Part shown: positions 8,409 to 17,014 of the stretch, piece after piece
Numbering within the stretch: the stretch's first letter is position 1
Layout: the number at the start of each line of letters is the position of its first letter
DNA from: Pseudomonas fluorescens
GTDB lineage: Bacteria; Pseudomonadota; Gammaproteobacteria; Pseudomonadales; Pseudomonadaceae
NCBI RefSeq assembly: GCF_902497855.1
Contig: NZ_CABVHU010000001.1
Span: forward strand, 628,595 to 692,594
DNA: 64,000 nucleotides
Direction of reading: 5' to 3'
Notes under the pieces: model-generated
What the model saw: only the letters and a program-made list of their open reading frames with translations
Told to the model about the DNA's origin: nothing
Database searches by the model: none
Position numbers and translations under genes: made by a program

Positions 8409-9338
8409 GTGATCGAACGACGAGATCAAATAACAACTGGGTACCACACCGCAAAAAATACTGCGCCCACCGTTGCCGCTAGTCCTGGGGTCGCAAGGCC
8501 CCAACTCGGGATTTTTTTATGCCTGCTTTCAATGCTTATCTTTGCGAGCCAGGACGGAATAACCAAGGTGCTTGTCAACGACTTTCCGGTCGCCCAACTG
8601 GTCATGGTGCGTTATTGGGTGTTTGTCGTTTTTGCTCTCGGATATGCCGCCTACCAAGGTAGGGGCAAAGAGTCATTGCGCAGTAAGCACCCTTGGCTCC
8701 AGATCATTCGAGCGTTGTTAGCCGTGGGTGAAACCATACTGTTTGCAGTGGGGCTACGATATTTGGGCCTGGCCGAAATGCATGCGCTCTATGCCGTATT
8801 TCCACTCATGGCACTTGCATTGGCGGGGGCCGTGCTTGGGGAGTTCATAGGTCTGCGGCGCTGGATTGCCGCCGCCATAGGGTTCACCGGGACACTGATC
8901 ATCCTTCGGCCTGGCGCAGGCATTTTTGAAGTCGCGGCGCTGATTCCCCTGCTGGCTGCTTTGGCGTTCGCGGTGTTCAACGTACTGACGCGCCGGATTA
9001 GCCAGCACGACTCCTTTGCTACGAACATGCTCTTTATGGCAAGTGTGGGTGCCCTGACGGTCACATTTGCGGGGCTACCCGCATGGGTTTCTCCGACTCC
9101 GGTCCAGGGCCTCTTGATGGGGATCCTGTCATTGACGGGCGTAGTCGCTCAGATTCTGTTCATTCAAGCACTGAAATACGCAACTGCTGCTACCCTGCAG
9201 CCTTTCAACTATGCGCTTCTGGTGTTCGCCACTTTGATTGGTGTGATCGTTTTTGCCGAGCGCCCGAATACCTGGGTGGTTGTCGGCGCAGCGTTGGTGA
9301 TTGTTGGGGGGCTGTATGCGATTAAAGCGAAGGCGTGA
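8409..9338 (+). CDS. EamA/DMT-family inner-membrane transporter
   Basis: 309-residue drug/metabolite transporter with ten predicted hydrophobic segments in two EamA repeats; exporter of unknown substrate. I chose the GTG at 8409 because a Shine-Dalgarno (GCGAGG, 8397-8402) lies six bases upstream. The frame stays open to a TTG at 8331 with no ribosome site, and no ATG precedes the first membrane segment (GIFLCLLSMLIF). It follows the racemase-family gene by about 100 bases and may be co-transcribed. The gene ends before a bidirectional terminator hairpin. Confidence 0.82.
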   Translation: MIERRDQITTGYHTAKNTAPTVAASPGVARPQLGIFLCLLSMLIFASQDGITKVLVNDFPVAQLVMVRYWVFVVFALGYAAYQGRGKESLRSKHPWLQIIRALLAVGETILFAVGLRYLGLAEMHALYAVFPLMALALAGAVLGEFIGLRRWIAAAIGFTGTLIILRPGAGIFEVAALIPLLAALAFAVFNVLTRRISQHDSFATNMLFMASVGALTVTFAGLPAWVSPTPVQGLLMGILSLTGVVAQILFIQALKYATAATLQPFNYALLVFATLIGVIVFAERPNTWVVVGAALVIVGGLYAIKAKA

Positions 9339-9398
9339 ACGTACCTGAGTGTCTGTAGTAATCAATGTGTGGCTGGTTTCCTGGATGAGCACGGCCAT

Positions 9399-9429
9399 AA
9401 AAAAGGGCAGCTCAAAGTTGCCCTTTTCC
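9399..9429. terminator. Bidirectional rho-independent terminator
   Basis: AAAAGGGCA and TGCCCTTTT form a stem around a short loop (CTCAAAG-type centre), with A/T runs on both flanks. It lies between the convergent DMT transporter and fdhA, so it can end both transcripts. Confidence 0.85.
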
Positions 9430-9440
9430 CAACCTGCTCC

Positions 9441-10640
9441 TCAGGCGGCGCTAAACAGCTTGTGCGGGTCCATGACGAATTTCTTCGGCACCCCGGCATC
9501 GAACTCGTGGTAACCGCGCGGTGCGTCGTCCAGGCTGATCACCTGCACGCCGACGACCTCGGCAATGTTGATCCGGTCCCACATGATCGCCTGCATCAGC
9601 TGACGGTTGTACTTCATTGTCGGGGTCTGGCCGGTGTGGAAGCTGTGGGACTTGGCCCAGCCAAGGCCGAAACGGATTTTCAGGCTGCCATGCTTGGCGG
9701 CTTTGTTGACCGCGCCCGGGTCTTCGGTGACATACAGACCGGGGATCCCGATATTGCCGGCGACCCGCACCACGCCCATCAGCGCGTTGAGCACTTCGGC
9801 CGGGGCCTCGTGCTGCGCGCCGTCATGGCCGTGGCCACGGGCTTCGAAGCCGACGGCATCGACCGCACAATCGACTTCCGGCTCACCGAGCAGATCGGCG
9901 ATTTGCTCGTGCAGCGGAGTGTCCTGAGTCAGGTCGGCGATCTCGAAGCCCTGGGCCTTGGCATGCGCCAGACGCAGCGGATTGACGTCGCCGATTATTA
10001 CCACCGCCGCACCCAGCAGACGGGCAGAGGCGGCAGCAGCCAGTCCGACTGGACCGGCACCGGCGATATACACTGTGCTGCCAGGGCCGACGCCGGCGGT
10101 CACCGCGCCGTGGTAGCCGGTCGGCAGGATATCGGAGAGGCAGGTCAGGTCGCGGATTTTCTCCATGGCCTTGTCGCGGTCGGGCAGCTTAAGCAGGTTG
10201 AAGTCGGCATACGGCACCAGCACGTATTCGGCTTGGCCGCCAACCCAGTCACCCATGTCCACATAGCCATAGGCACCGCCGGGGCGCGCCGGGTTGACCG
10301 TCAGGCAAACGCCGGTGTGCTGTTCCTTGCAACTGCGACAACGGCCGCAGGCGACGTTGAACGGCACCGAGACCAGGTCACCGATCTGCACGTTTTCCAC
10401 GTCACGGCCCTTCTCGATCACCTCACCAGTAATCTCATGGCCAAGCACCAGCCCGACCTGGGCCGTGGTCCGACCACGCACCATATGCTGGTCGGAGCCG
10501 CAGATATTGGTTGAAACCACGCGCAGGATCACGCCATGGTCGATGCGCTTGCCGCGCGGGTCTTCCATTTTCGGATAGGGGATGGTCTGCACCTCGACCT
10601 TGCCTGCGCCGAGATACACGACACCACGATTACCAGACAT
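9441..10640 (-). CDS. fdhA: Glutathione-independent formaldehyde dehydrogenase
   Basis: 399-residue zinc-dependent medium-chain dehydrogenase oxidising formaldehyde to formate with NAD+. It has the catalytic zinc ligands in NICGSDQH and GHEITG, the structural zinc cluster CGRCRSCKEQHTGVC, the Rossmann motif AGAGPVGLAA and the characteristic VGFEARGHGHDGAQHEAPA insertion of the Pseudomonas putida enzyme. The ATG at 10640 has GAGGTG upstream and gives the family's usual length. It lies next to the ferulate/vanillate genes. VanAB demethylation of vanillate releases formaldehyde, so a detoxifying role in this pathway is a natural inference. Confidence 0.96.
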   Translation of the reverse strand: MSGNRGVVYLGAGKVEVQTIPYPKMEDPRGKRIDHGVILRVVSTNICGSDQHMVRGRTTAQVGLVLGHEITGEVIEKGRDVENVQIGDLVSVPFNVACGRCRSCKEQHTGVCLTVNPARPGGAYGYVDMGDWVGGQAEYVLVPYADFNLLKLPDRDKAMEKIRDLTCLSDILPTGYHGAVTAGVGPGSTVYIAGAGPVGLAAAASARLLGAAVVIIGDVNPLRLAHAKAQGFEIADLTQDTPLHEQIADLLGEPEVDCAVDAVGFEARGHGHDGAQHEAPAEVLNALMGVVRVAGNIGIPGLYVTEDPGAVNKAAKHGSLKIRFGLGWAKSHSFHTGQTPTMKYNRQLMQAIMWDRINIAEVVGVQVISLDDAPRGYHEFDAGVPKKFVMDPHKLFSAA

Positions 10641-10837
10641 GTTTTCACCTCGCTTTTGTTGTTGTGAGAACACGGCCCTTGTACTGCGAAGGGGCGCGCG
10701 GCCTTACAGTGCAGTGGTATATGTCTTGCGTTTGCGCGTGAGTGCAGATTGGTTGGAAGTCACCTCCCAGCGACGCGTGATTAGCAGTCATCGTATCGAT
10801 CCTACGCCTGGTATCAGCACCCTGCGAGAGCAGTTTT

Positions 10838-12073
10838 TCAGGGTTTGTCCGCGACCGGGTTCGCCGTCCTCAGTTCGGGCACAGTCTGCGGGGCCGATCG
10901 GACAATCACGCTGATGATGGTCAGTGCTGCAATCACCAACCCCGGTGAAGTCGCCAACAACACCCCAGTGGTCCCGGCCCCGGCCGCCAGAATCTGCCCT
11001 GCGGCCAAGGGACCGGCGACCGACCCCAGGCGACCGACAGCCACCGCGGCACCGACGCCGGTGGCACGCACCGAAGTCGGGTACGACGGGGGTGCCAGGG
11101 CGTAAAGCACCAGTTGCGCGGCCATCACAAACAACCCAGCGCAAAACCCGGCGACGGCCATGGGGACAATGCCCACCGACAGGCCGACCCCGGCCAGCGC
11201 CGCCAGCAATCCGGCATATACGTACAGCACCACCTTGACGCCGTTGCAGCGATCCAGCAGCACCCCACCAAGTAGCGAGCCGAGGGCGCCACCAAGGTTG
11301 AACAGCATCTGCACCAGGCCAGCCTCGGCTTTGCTGAAACCTTGTTCCAGCAGCAGTGATGGCAGCCAGTTGAGCAACATGTACATCACGGTCAGGGTGA
11401 AGAAGTAGCTCAGCCACAACGCCAGGGTGACGCGAGCCCGGCCTTCGCCGAACAATGCCTGGCCGGTTGAAGCGCGGGGCTCGGTGACAGTGCCTTGTTG
11501 CTGGCGAAAGGCGCTGGACTCGGGCAGTAGCAGGATCATCAGCGGCACCACCAGCAAGGGCGCGAGCCCGCCGATGATGAAGGTCGTCTGCCAATGTTCG
11601 GTGAAGAGCATGGCGACCACCGCCGCCAGTGCGCCACCCAGCGGCACGCCGGCATACATGATGCTGATCGCGGTGCCACGACGTTGTTCACCCACGGCTT
11701 CGGCACACAGAGCGATCAGGTTGGGCAGGGCGGCGCCCAAGCCCAGGCCGGTCATGAAGCGCGCCAGGAGCAGGGTTGAGAAACTGCTGACGTAAGCGGT
11801 GCTGAGGGAGAACACGCCGAACAGCAGCACCGCTGCAATGAGGATTTTCTTGCGGCCGATTCGATCGGCAATCCAGCCACCGAAAAAGGCGCCCGGCAGC
11901 AAACCGATGATTCCGGCGCTGAACACCCAGCCCATCGATTTCGGGTCCAGGGTAAAGGTCTGGCGCAGGCCCGCGGCGGCGGTACCGGCAGCTTGCAGGT
12001 CGAAACCTTCGATCAATGCAACGATAAAACACAGGGCAATGGTCAGCGTCGTACGACGTGATGGGATGTCCAT
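10838..12073 (-). CDS. Aromatic-acid:H+ symporter family MFS transporter (hydroxycinnamate uptake candidate)
   Basis: 411-residue major facilitator with twelve predicted membrane segments. The N-terminal ALIEGFDLQAAG motif (acidic residue in helix 1) and the loop GWIADRIGRKKIL are typical of the AAHS family (PcaK, BenK, MhpT, HcnK). The ATG at 12073 follows GAGGTTCGCC. It is divergent from an OprD porin and lies next to the FerR-like regulator and the ech operon, so uptake of ferulate or p-coumarate is the likely role. Upstream at 12160-12176 is a sequence shared with the ferR and ech promoters. fdhA lies downstream on the same strand after a 197-base gap. Confidence 0.92.
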   Translation of the reverse strand: MDIPSRRTTLTIALCFIVALIEGFDLQAAGTAAAGLRQTFTLDPKSMGWVFSAGIIGLLPGAFFGGWIADRIGRKKILIAAVLLFGVFSLSTAYVSSFSTLLLARFMTGLGLGAALPNLIALCAEAVGEQRRGTAISIMYAGVPLGGALAAVVAMLFTEHWQTTFIIGGLAPLLVVPLMILLLPESSAFRQQQGTVTEPRASTGQALFGEGRARVTLALWLSYFFTLTVMYMLLNWLPSLLLEQGFSKAEAGLVQMLFNLGGALGSLLGGVLLDRCNGVKVVLYVYAGLLAALAGVGLSVGIVPMAVAGFCAGLFVMAAQLVLYALAPPSYPTSVRATGVGAAVAVGRLGSVAGPLAAGQILAAGAGTTGVLLATSPGLVIAALTIISVIVRSAPQTVPELRTANPVADKP

Positions 12074-12406
12074 GGCGAACCTCATTATTGTTTTTGTGGG
12101 AGTGCTGACGGATGAGCGCGAGCCTGTTCCCCCGAGGCGGTGACAGGCCTGAAATAAGATTAACAAAGATAACTAAAAAATGAATGTCCAAGATTTTTTG
12201 CTGAAAAACACAATTAAATTCCATAAAATCAGTTAGATAGCATTGCGATAAAGGTACATCGAAAAAATAGATAATAATATTAATGTTCGTTTATCGGTCA
12301 CTCACGATTGACGCCACGTCCGGCTGTTTCCATTCTCTGGCCGCAGATCTGCGGGATAACCCAACGATCCCATTCAAAAAACAACAACAATAAGTGGACA
12401 TCGAAC
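12074..12406. promoter_or_regulatory. Divergent MFS / porin promoter region
   Basis: 333 bases without a convincing gene, notably AT-rich between 12160 and 12290. It holds the candidate FerR site TTAACAAAGATAACTAA (12160-12176) upstream of the MFS gene and the leader of the OprD gene, which has no strong Shine-Dalgarno. Confidence 0.6.
12160..12176. promoter_or_regulatory. Candidate FerR (MarR-type) operator, copy 1
   Basis: TTAACAAAGATAACTAA. Closely similar 17-mers lie at 14288-14304 and 14404-14420, in front of the MarR-type regulator gene and ech. The shared positions are TTAA at one end and ATAACTAA-like sequence at the other. Confidence 0.5.
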
Positions 12407-13717
12407 ATGCCAGACCTTCCTTGGGACGCCCTTGTGGCGGATTCAACCTTACCTGTTCGCGTACGCCACCTGGCCTTGCTGGGCCTGAGTTTGATTGCGC
12501 CATCGGCGCTGGCTGACGGCTTCATCGATGACAGTCACGGCACCTTGACCTTGCGCAATTACTACCTGGATCGGGATTACAAGGACGACGGAGCGAAAAC
12601 CGCGGCCCGGGAATGGGCTCAGGGTTTCATCATGAATGTGGAGTCGGGCTTTACCCCGGGGAGTGTCGGCTTCGGCCTGGACGCCCGTGGGTTGATGGGG
12701 GTCAAGCTGGATTCGGCACCGGACCGTAGCGGCACTGAGTTGCTGCCGGTGTCCAGCAGCGACAAGCGCGCGGCGGACGAGTATTCGCGCCTGGCCATGA
12801 CTGCCAAGATGCGTGTTGCCCAGACCACGGTGAAGACCGGCGACGTGTCGATCTTCCTGCCATTCGCTTTCGCCAGCCCGTCGCGGCTGCTGCCGCAGAC
12901 TTTTCGCGGCACCACGCTCAGCTCAAAGGACATCGACGGACTGACCGTCAACACCGGCTATATCGATCGCATCAACAAGCGTGATTCCACCGACTACCAG
13001 CCGATGAGCATCGCTTCGCCAAACGGGCGTTTCAACGGCGCGGCCACCTCATCGCACATGGCCTATGTCGGCGGCGATTACCAGGTGAACAAGGACCTCA
13101 GCCTGCGCGTGTATCACGCCGAAGTGGCGGACCTGTATCAGCAGAACACCCTGGCGTTGCTGCACACGCTGCAGGTGGGTGAGGGCACGCTGACCAGCGA
13201 TGTACGCAGTTTTTTCAGCGATGAAGACGGCAGCGCGAAGGCCGGTAAAGTGGACAACCGCAACCTGTCGGCGCTGTTCGGCTATCGCGTCGGCGGCCAT
13301 CGTCTGAGCCTTGGCTATATGCACGCCAGTGGCGACACGGCGACGCCCTATGTGTCAGGCACCGAGTTGATGGGCATGAGCGAGCTGACCATGAGTTCGG
13401 ATTTTCTCAATGCCAGGGAGCGAACCTGGCAGGCGATCTACGACTATGACTTCGCTGCCGCCGGGGTGCCCGGCCTGAAGAGCCGCCTGCGTTATGTGCG
13501 CGGTGACCATATCGAACTGGCGGCGTTGAATGCCGACGACCGCAAGGAGCGGGAGTTCCAGATGGAGCTTGGGTATGTGATCCAGAGTGGCCCGCTGAAG
13601 AATGTCGGGCTGATGGCACGCAAGTCGATCTATCGCAACGACTTCCCCGCCGGCGCGGCGTTTCGCGATGAAAACCAGACCCGCTTTCTGGTGCTCTACA
13701 CCGTGCCGATCTGGTGA
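12407..13717 (+). CDS. OprD-family outer-membrane porin
   Basis: 436-residue substrate-specific porin. A hydrophobic signal region (HLALLGLSLIAPSALA) ends about residue 36. Mature features typical of OprD are LTLRNYYLDRDYKDD, EWAQGFIMNVESGFTPG, FGLDARGLMGVKLDS, LLPQTFRGT and a C-terminal strand ending in TVPIW, whose terminal aromatic residue is required for barrel assembly. The ATG at 12407 keeps the signal peptide at normal length. Being divergent from the AAHS carrier and next to the ferulate operon, it likely admits hydroxycinnamates across the outer membrane. Confidence 0.92.
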   Translation: MPDLPWDALVADSTLPVRVRHLALLGLSLIAPSALADGFIDDSHGTLTLRNYYLDRDYKDDGAKTAAREWAQGFIMNVESGFTPGSVGFGLDARGLMGVKLDSAPDRSGTELLPVSSSDKRAADEYSRLAMTAKMRVAQTTVKTGDVSIFLPFAFASPSRLLPQTFRGTTLSSKDIDGLTVNTGYIDRINKRDSTDYQPMSIASPNGRFNGAATSSHMAYVGGDYQVNKDLSLRVYHAEVADLYQQNTLALLHTLQVGEGTLTSDVRSFFSDEDGSAKAGKVDNRNLSALFGYRVGGHRLSLGYMHASGDTATPYVSGTELMGMSELTMSSDFLNARERTWQAIYDYDFAAAGVPGLKSRLRYVRGDHIELAALNADDRKEREFQMELGYVIQSGPLKNVGLMARKSIYRNDFPAGAAFRDENQTRFLVLYTVPIW

Positions 13718-13772
13718 GCCTTTTACAGCCATAAGGCCAGCCGTTCCCCAGGAATGCGCTGGCATCGGCGTT

Positions 13773-14261
13773 TCAGGCTTGATAGACCTTTTTCAGCAGC
13801 CTGAGCAGTTCTTCGCGTTCCTGGCTGTCGAGGGCTGAGGTGGCATCCCTGTCGCTCTCGGCAGCGATCAGCTTCAGCTCCTTGAGCAGCGTCTCGCCGG
13901 TCTTGCTGAGGAATATTCCATAGGAGCGTTTGTCCGGTTTGCAGCGTACCCGTACCGCGAGCGCGCGCTCTTCGAGCTTGTTGAGCAGCGGCACCACTTG
14001 GGGCGGCTCAATGGCCAGGGCCTTGGCCAGGTCGGACTGCATCAGCCCAGGGTGCCGCTCGATGATTGCCAGTGCCGAGAACTGCGCAGGCCGCAAATCG
14101 TGGGTCGACAGTCGGCTGATCAGATTCTGGAACAGTTTCAGCTGGGCACGGCGCATGGCGTAACCGATCAGCTCGTCCAATGCGGAGTCCATCGGCGCCT
14201 GAGTTTCGACGTCGTCGGCCAAGGCTTCGGGAGCTGCGACATGTTTGGACGACTTGGCCAT
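13773..14261 (-). CDS. ferR: MarR-family regulator of ferulate genes (FerR-like)
   Basis: 162-residue winged-helix regulator. The DNA-binding part is AQFSALAIIERHPGLMQSDL to about residue 110 with the wing around RCKPDKRSYGIFLS, flanked by dimerisation helices. In Pseudomonas a MarR-type repressor beside ech controls ferulate degradation and is released by a hydroxycinnamoyl-CoA thioester. Position and divergent orientation here match, so I call it FerR-like. A 17-base motif in its own upstream region (14288-14304) recurs before ech and the MFS gene, consistent with autoregulation. Confidence 0.85.
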   Translation of the reverse strand: MAKSSKHVAAPEALADDVETQAPMDSALDELIGYAMRRAQLKLFQNLISRLSTHDLRPAQFSALAIIERHPGLMQSDLAKALAIEPPQVVPLLNKLEERALAVRVRCKPDKRSYGIFLSKTGETLLKELKLIAAESDRDATSALDSQEREELLRLLKKVYQA

Positions 14262-14287
14262 TGCAGGGAAATCCCTCGGGTTGCAGG

Positions 14288-14304
14288 TTAATAAAGATAT
14301 CTAG
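14288..14304. promoter_or_regulatory. Candidate FerR operator, copy 2
   Basis: TTAATAAAGATATCTAG, 14 of 17 positions the same as the copy at 12160, lying 27 bases upstream of the regulator's start. It is a plausible autoregulatory site. Confidence 0.5.
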
Positions 14305-14403
14305 TTTGACGAGGTTGGCCAGGAATAGCTACGGCAGAAGCCTGATACGGGGTCTTTTGGAACACCTCGGTGGTGAAAAATATTTGGTTAATTCTGTTAA
14401 TAG

Positions 14404-14420
14404 TTAATTGACATAACTAA
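14404..14420. promoter_or_regulatory. Candidate FerR operator, copy 3 (ech promoter)
   Basis: TTAATTGACATAACTAA, an imperfect palindrome of the form TTARTT-N5-AAYTAA, 54 bases upstream of the ech ATG. A second TTAATTCTGTTAAT stretch precedes it (about 14387-14401). Confidence 0.5.
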
Positions 14421-14473
14421 TTTGCCGGTTTAGCTTTTACCCATCGTCAAGCCAAGAACAAGAGAGCATCGCC

Positions 14474-15304
14474 ATGAGCAATTACGAAGGTCGCTGGACA
14501 ACGGTCAAAGTGGAAATCGAGGAAGGCATCGCATGGGTCATCCTCAACCGCCCGGAAAAACGCAACGCCATGAGCCCGACCCTGAACCGCGAGATGATCG
14601 ACGTTCTGGAAACCCTGGAGCAGGATCCGGACGCGGGCGTGCTGGTGCTGACCGGTGCCGGCGAAGCCTGGACCGCCGGCATGGACCTCAAGGAATACTT
14701 TCGCGAAGTGGACGCCGGCCCGGAAATCCTCCAGGAAAAAATCCGTCGCGAAGCCTCGCAATGGCAGTGGAAACTGCTGCGCATGTATGCCAAGCCGACC
14801 ATCGCCATGGTCAACGGCTGGTGCTTTGGTGGTGGATTCAGCCCGCTGGTGGCCTGTGACCTGGCGATCTGCGCCGACGAAGCGACCTTCGGCCTCTCGG
14901 AAATCAACTGGGGCATTCCGCCGGGCAATCTGGTGAGCAAGGCCATGGCCGACACCGTGGGCCATCGCCAGTCGCTGTACTACATCATGACCGGCAAGAC
15001 CTTTGGTGGGCAGAAAGCTGCCGAGATGGGCCTGGTCAACGAGAGCGTACCCCTGGCGCAATTGCGTGAAGTGACGGTCGAACTGGCGCGTAACCTGTTG
15101 GAGAAAAACCCGGTGGTGCTGCGCGCAGCCAAGCATGGCTTCAAGCGTTGCCGCGAACTGACCTGGGAGCAGAATGAGGATTACCTCTACGCCAAGCTCG
15201 ATCAGTCGCGCTTGCTCGACACCGAAGGCGGTCGCGAGCAGGGCATGAAGCAATTCCTCGACGACAAGAGCATCAAGCCCGGTCTGCAGGCGTATAAACG
15301 CTGA
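14474..15304 (+). CDS. ech: p-Hydroxycinnamoyl-CoA hydratase/lyase
   Basis: 276-residue crotonase-fold enzyme that hydrates feruloyl-CoA and cleaves it to vanillin plus acetyl-CoA. Glu143 (in LSEINWGIPPGN) and Ser123 (in GGGFSPL) fall exactly at the numbers known for the Pseudomonas fluorescens enzyme. Oxyanion-hole segments are WTAGMDLKEYF and NGWCFGGG. First gene of the ech-vdh-fcs-thiolase-acd operon, with AAGAGAG as ribosome site and a candidate FerR operator in its promoter. Confidence 0.97.
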   Translation: MSNYEGRWTTVKVEIEEGIAWVILNRPEKRNAMSPTLNREMIDVLETLEQDPDAGVLVLTGAGEAWTAGMDLKEYFREVDAGPEILQEKIRREASQWQWKLLRMYAKPTIAMVNGWCFGGGFSPLVACDLAICADEATFGLSEINWGIPPGNLVSKAMADTVGHRQSLYYIMTGKTFGGQKAAEMGLVNESVPLAQLREVTVELARNLLEKNPVVLRAAKHGFKRCRELTWEQNEDYLYAKLDQSRLLDTEGGREQGMKQFLDDKSIKPGLQAYKR

Positions 15305-15414
15305 AGCCCGCCGGGACGAACAGCGGGGTCCATCCTGCTGTTCGTTGCCCACGGCGACGCTACTGTTGCACCCCTCGAATGCATTCCCGATAAAGACAAG
15401 AAAGAGGAATCACC

Positions 15415-16863
15415 ATGCTGGACGTGCCCCTGTTGATCGGCGGCCAGTCGTGCTCCGCCGGCGACGGTCGAACCTTCGAACGCCGTAATCCGGTGACCGG
15501 TGAAGTGGTGTCGCGGGTTGCCGCCGCGACTCTGGAAGATGCCGACGCCGCAGTAGCCGCGGCCCAGGCGGCGTTCCCCGCCTGGGCCGCCCTGGCCCCC
15601 AATGAACGACGTACGCGCTTGCTCAACGCGGCTGAGCAATTGCAGGCGCGCAGCGCCGAGTTTATTGCCGCAGCCGGCGAGACCGGGGCCATGGCCAACT
15701 GGTATGGCTTCAATGTGCGTCTGGCGGCCAATATGCTGCGTGAAGCGGCGTCGATGACCACCCAGATCAACGGCGAAGTGATCCCCTCGGATGTGCCTGG
15801 CAGTTTTGCCATGGCCCTGCGCCAACCCTGCGGCGTGGTGCTGGGCATCGCCCCGTGGAACGCTCCGGTGATTCTCGCCACCCGCGCCATCGCCATGCCC
15901 CTGGCCTGCGGCAATACCGTAGTGCTCAAGGCCTCGGAACTGAGCCCGGCGGCGCACCGCCTGATCGGCCAGGTTTTGCAGGACGCCGGCCTGGGCGATG
16001 GCGTGGTCAATGTCATCAGCAATGCCCCGGCCGATGCCGCCGCCATTGTCGAACGCTTGATCGCGAACCCGGCGGTGCGGCGCGTCAACTTCACCGGCTC
16101 GACCCATGTCGGGCGGATTGTCGGCGAGCTCTCGGCGCGCTACCTCAAGCCAGCGTTACTGGAACTGGGGGGCAAGGCGCCGTTGCTGGTGCTGGATGAC
16201 GCCGACCTGGATGCGGCAGTCGATGCGGCAGCCTTCGGCGCCTATTTCAATCAGGGGCAGATCTGCATGTCCACCGAGCGCCTGATCGTCGACATCAAGG
16301 TCGCCGATGCCTTTGTCGCCAAGCTGGCGGCCAAGGTCGTGACCCTGCGTGCCGGTGATCCGGCTGCTGAAGACTCAGTGCTCGGCTCCCTGGTCGATGC
16401 CAGTGCCGGTACGCGGATCAAGTCGCTGATCGACGATGCCCTGGGCAAGGGCGCCCGGCTGGTGGTCGGCGGGCAACTGGACGGCAGCATTTTGCAGCCG
16501 ACCCTGCTTGATGGCATCACCGAGCAAATGCGCCTGTACCGCGAGGAATCCTTCGGTCCGGTGGCTGTGTTGCTGCGCGGTGAGGGCGATGAAGAGCTGC
16601 TGCGTCTGGCCAACGATTCCGAGTTCGGCCTGTCGGCGGCGATTTTCAGCCGTGACACTGGCCGCGCCCTGGCCCTGGCGCAACGGGTCGAGTCGGGCAT
16701 CTGCCACATCAACGGCCCGACTGTGCACGATGAAGCGCAAATGCCGTTTGGCGGGGTCAAGTCCAGCGGCTACGGCAGTTTTGGCGGCAAAGCCTCGATC
16801 GAACACTTCACCCAATTGCGTTGGGTCACCTTGCAGAACGGTCCACGGCACTACCCGATCTGA
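15415..16863 (+). CDS. vdh: Vanillin dehydrogenase
   Basis: 482-residue aldehyde dehydrogenase oxidising vanillin to vanillate with NAD+. It has the substrate/cofactor segment APWNAPVILATRAIAMPLAC, FTGSTHVG, general-base Glu250 in LELGGKAP, nucleophile Cys284 in GQICMSTER and the C-terminal PFGGVKSSGYG. The ATG follows AGAGGAATCACC. Its position between ech and fcs is the standard Pseudomonas arrangement and fixes the substrate: the vanillin released by Ech. Confidence 0.96.
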   Translation: MLDVPLLIGGQSCSAGDGRTFERRNPVTGEVVSRVAAATLEDADAAVAAAQAAFPAWAALAPNERRTRLLNAAEQLQARSAEFIAAAGETGAMANWYGFNVRLAANMLREAASMTTQINGEVIPSDVPGSFAMALRQPCGVVLGIAPWNAPVILATRAIAMPLACGNTVVLKASELSPAAHRLIGQVLQDAGLGDGVVNVISNAPADAAAIVERLIANPAVRRVNFTGSTHVGRIVGELSARYLKPALLELGGKAPLLVLDDADLDAAVDAAAFGAYFNQGQICMSTERLIVDIKVADAFVAKLAAKVVTLRAGDPAAEDSVLGSLVDASAGTRIKSLIDDALGKGARLVVGGQLDGSILQPTLLDGITEQMRLYREESFGPVAVLLRGEGDEELLRLANDSEFGLSAAIFSRDTGRALALAQRVESGICHINGPTVHDEAQMPFGGVKSSGYGSFGGKASIEHFTQLRWVTLQNGPRHYPI

Positions 16864-17014
16864 TCCGTCGCCACGGGCGCAGGCTCCTTGGAGTCCGCCG
16901 CCCGTGTGCAGGCCAGGCATAACAATAACAAGGCCGCGCAGCCACCGGCTGCCATGCTTGCTGCCCGTCGCCCTGCGTGCGCGGCGCAGGCGTGCCTTGA
17001 TGGAGGACACGTAC

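Noticed and set aside
9369..10514. Plus-strand open frame (381 codons) opposite fdhA
   Set aside because: Antisense to a gene with complete zinc-binding motifs; low-complexity His/Gly/Ala-rich product with no ribosome site.
16436..17014. N-terminal extension of feruloyl-CoA synthetase into vdh
   Set aside because: It overlaps the vdh C-terminus in another frame; GTG 17015 has a clear GGAGG and gives the expected length.
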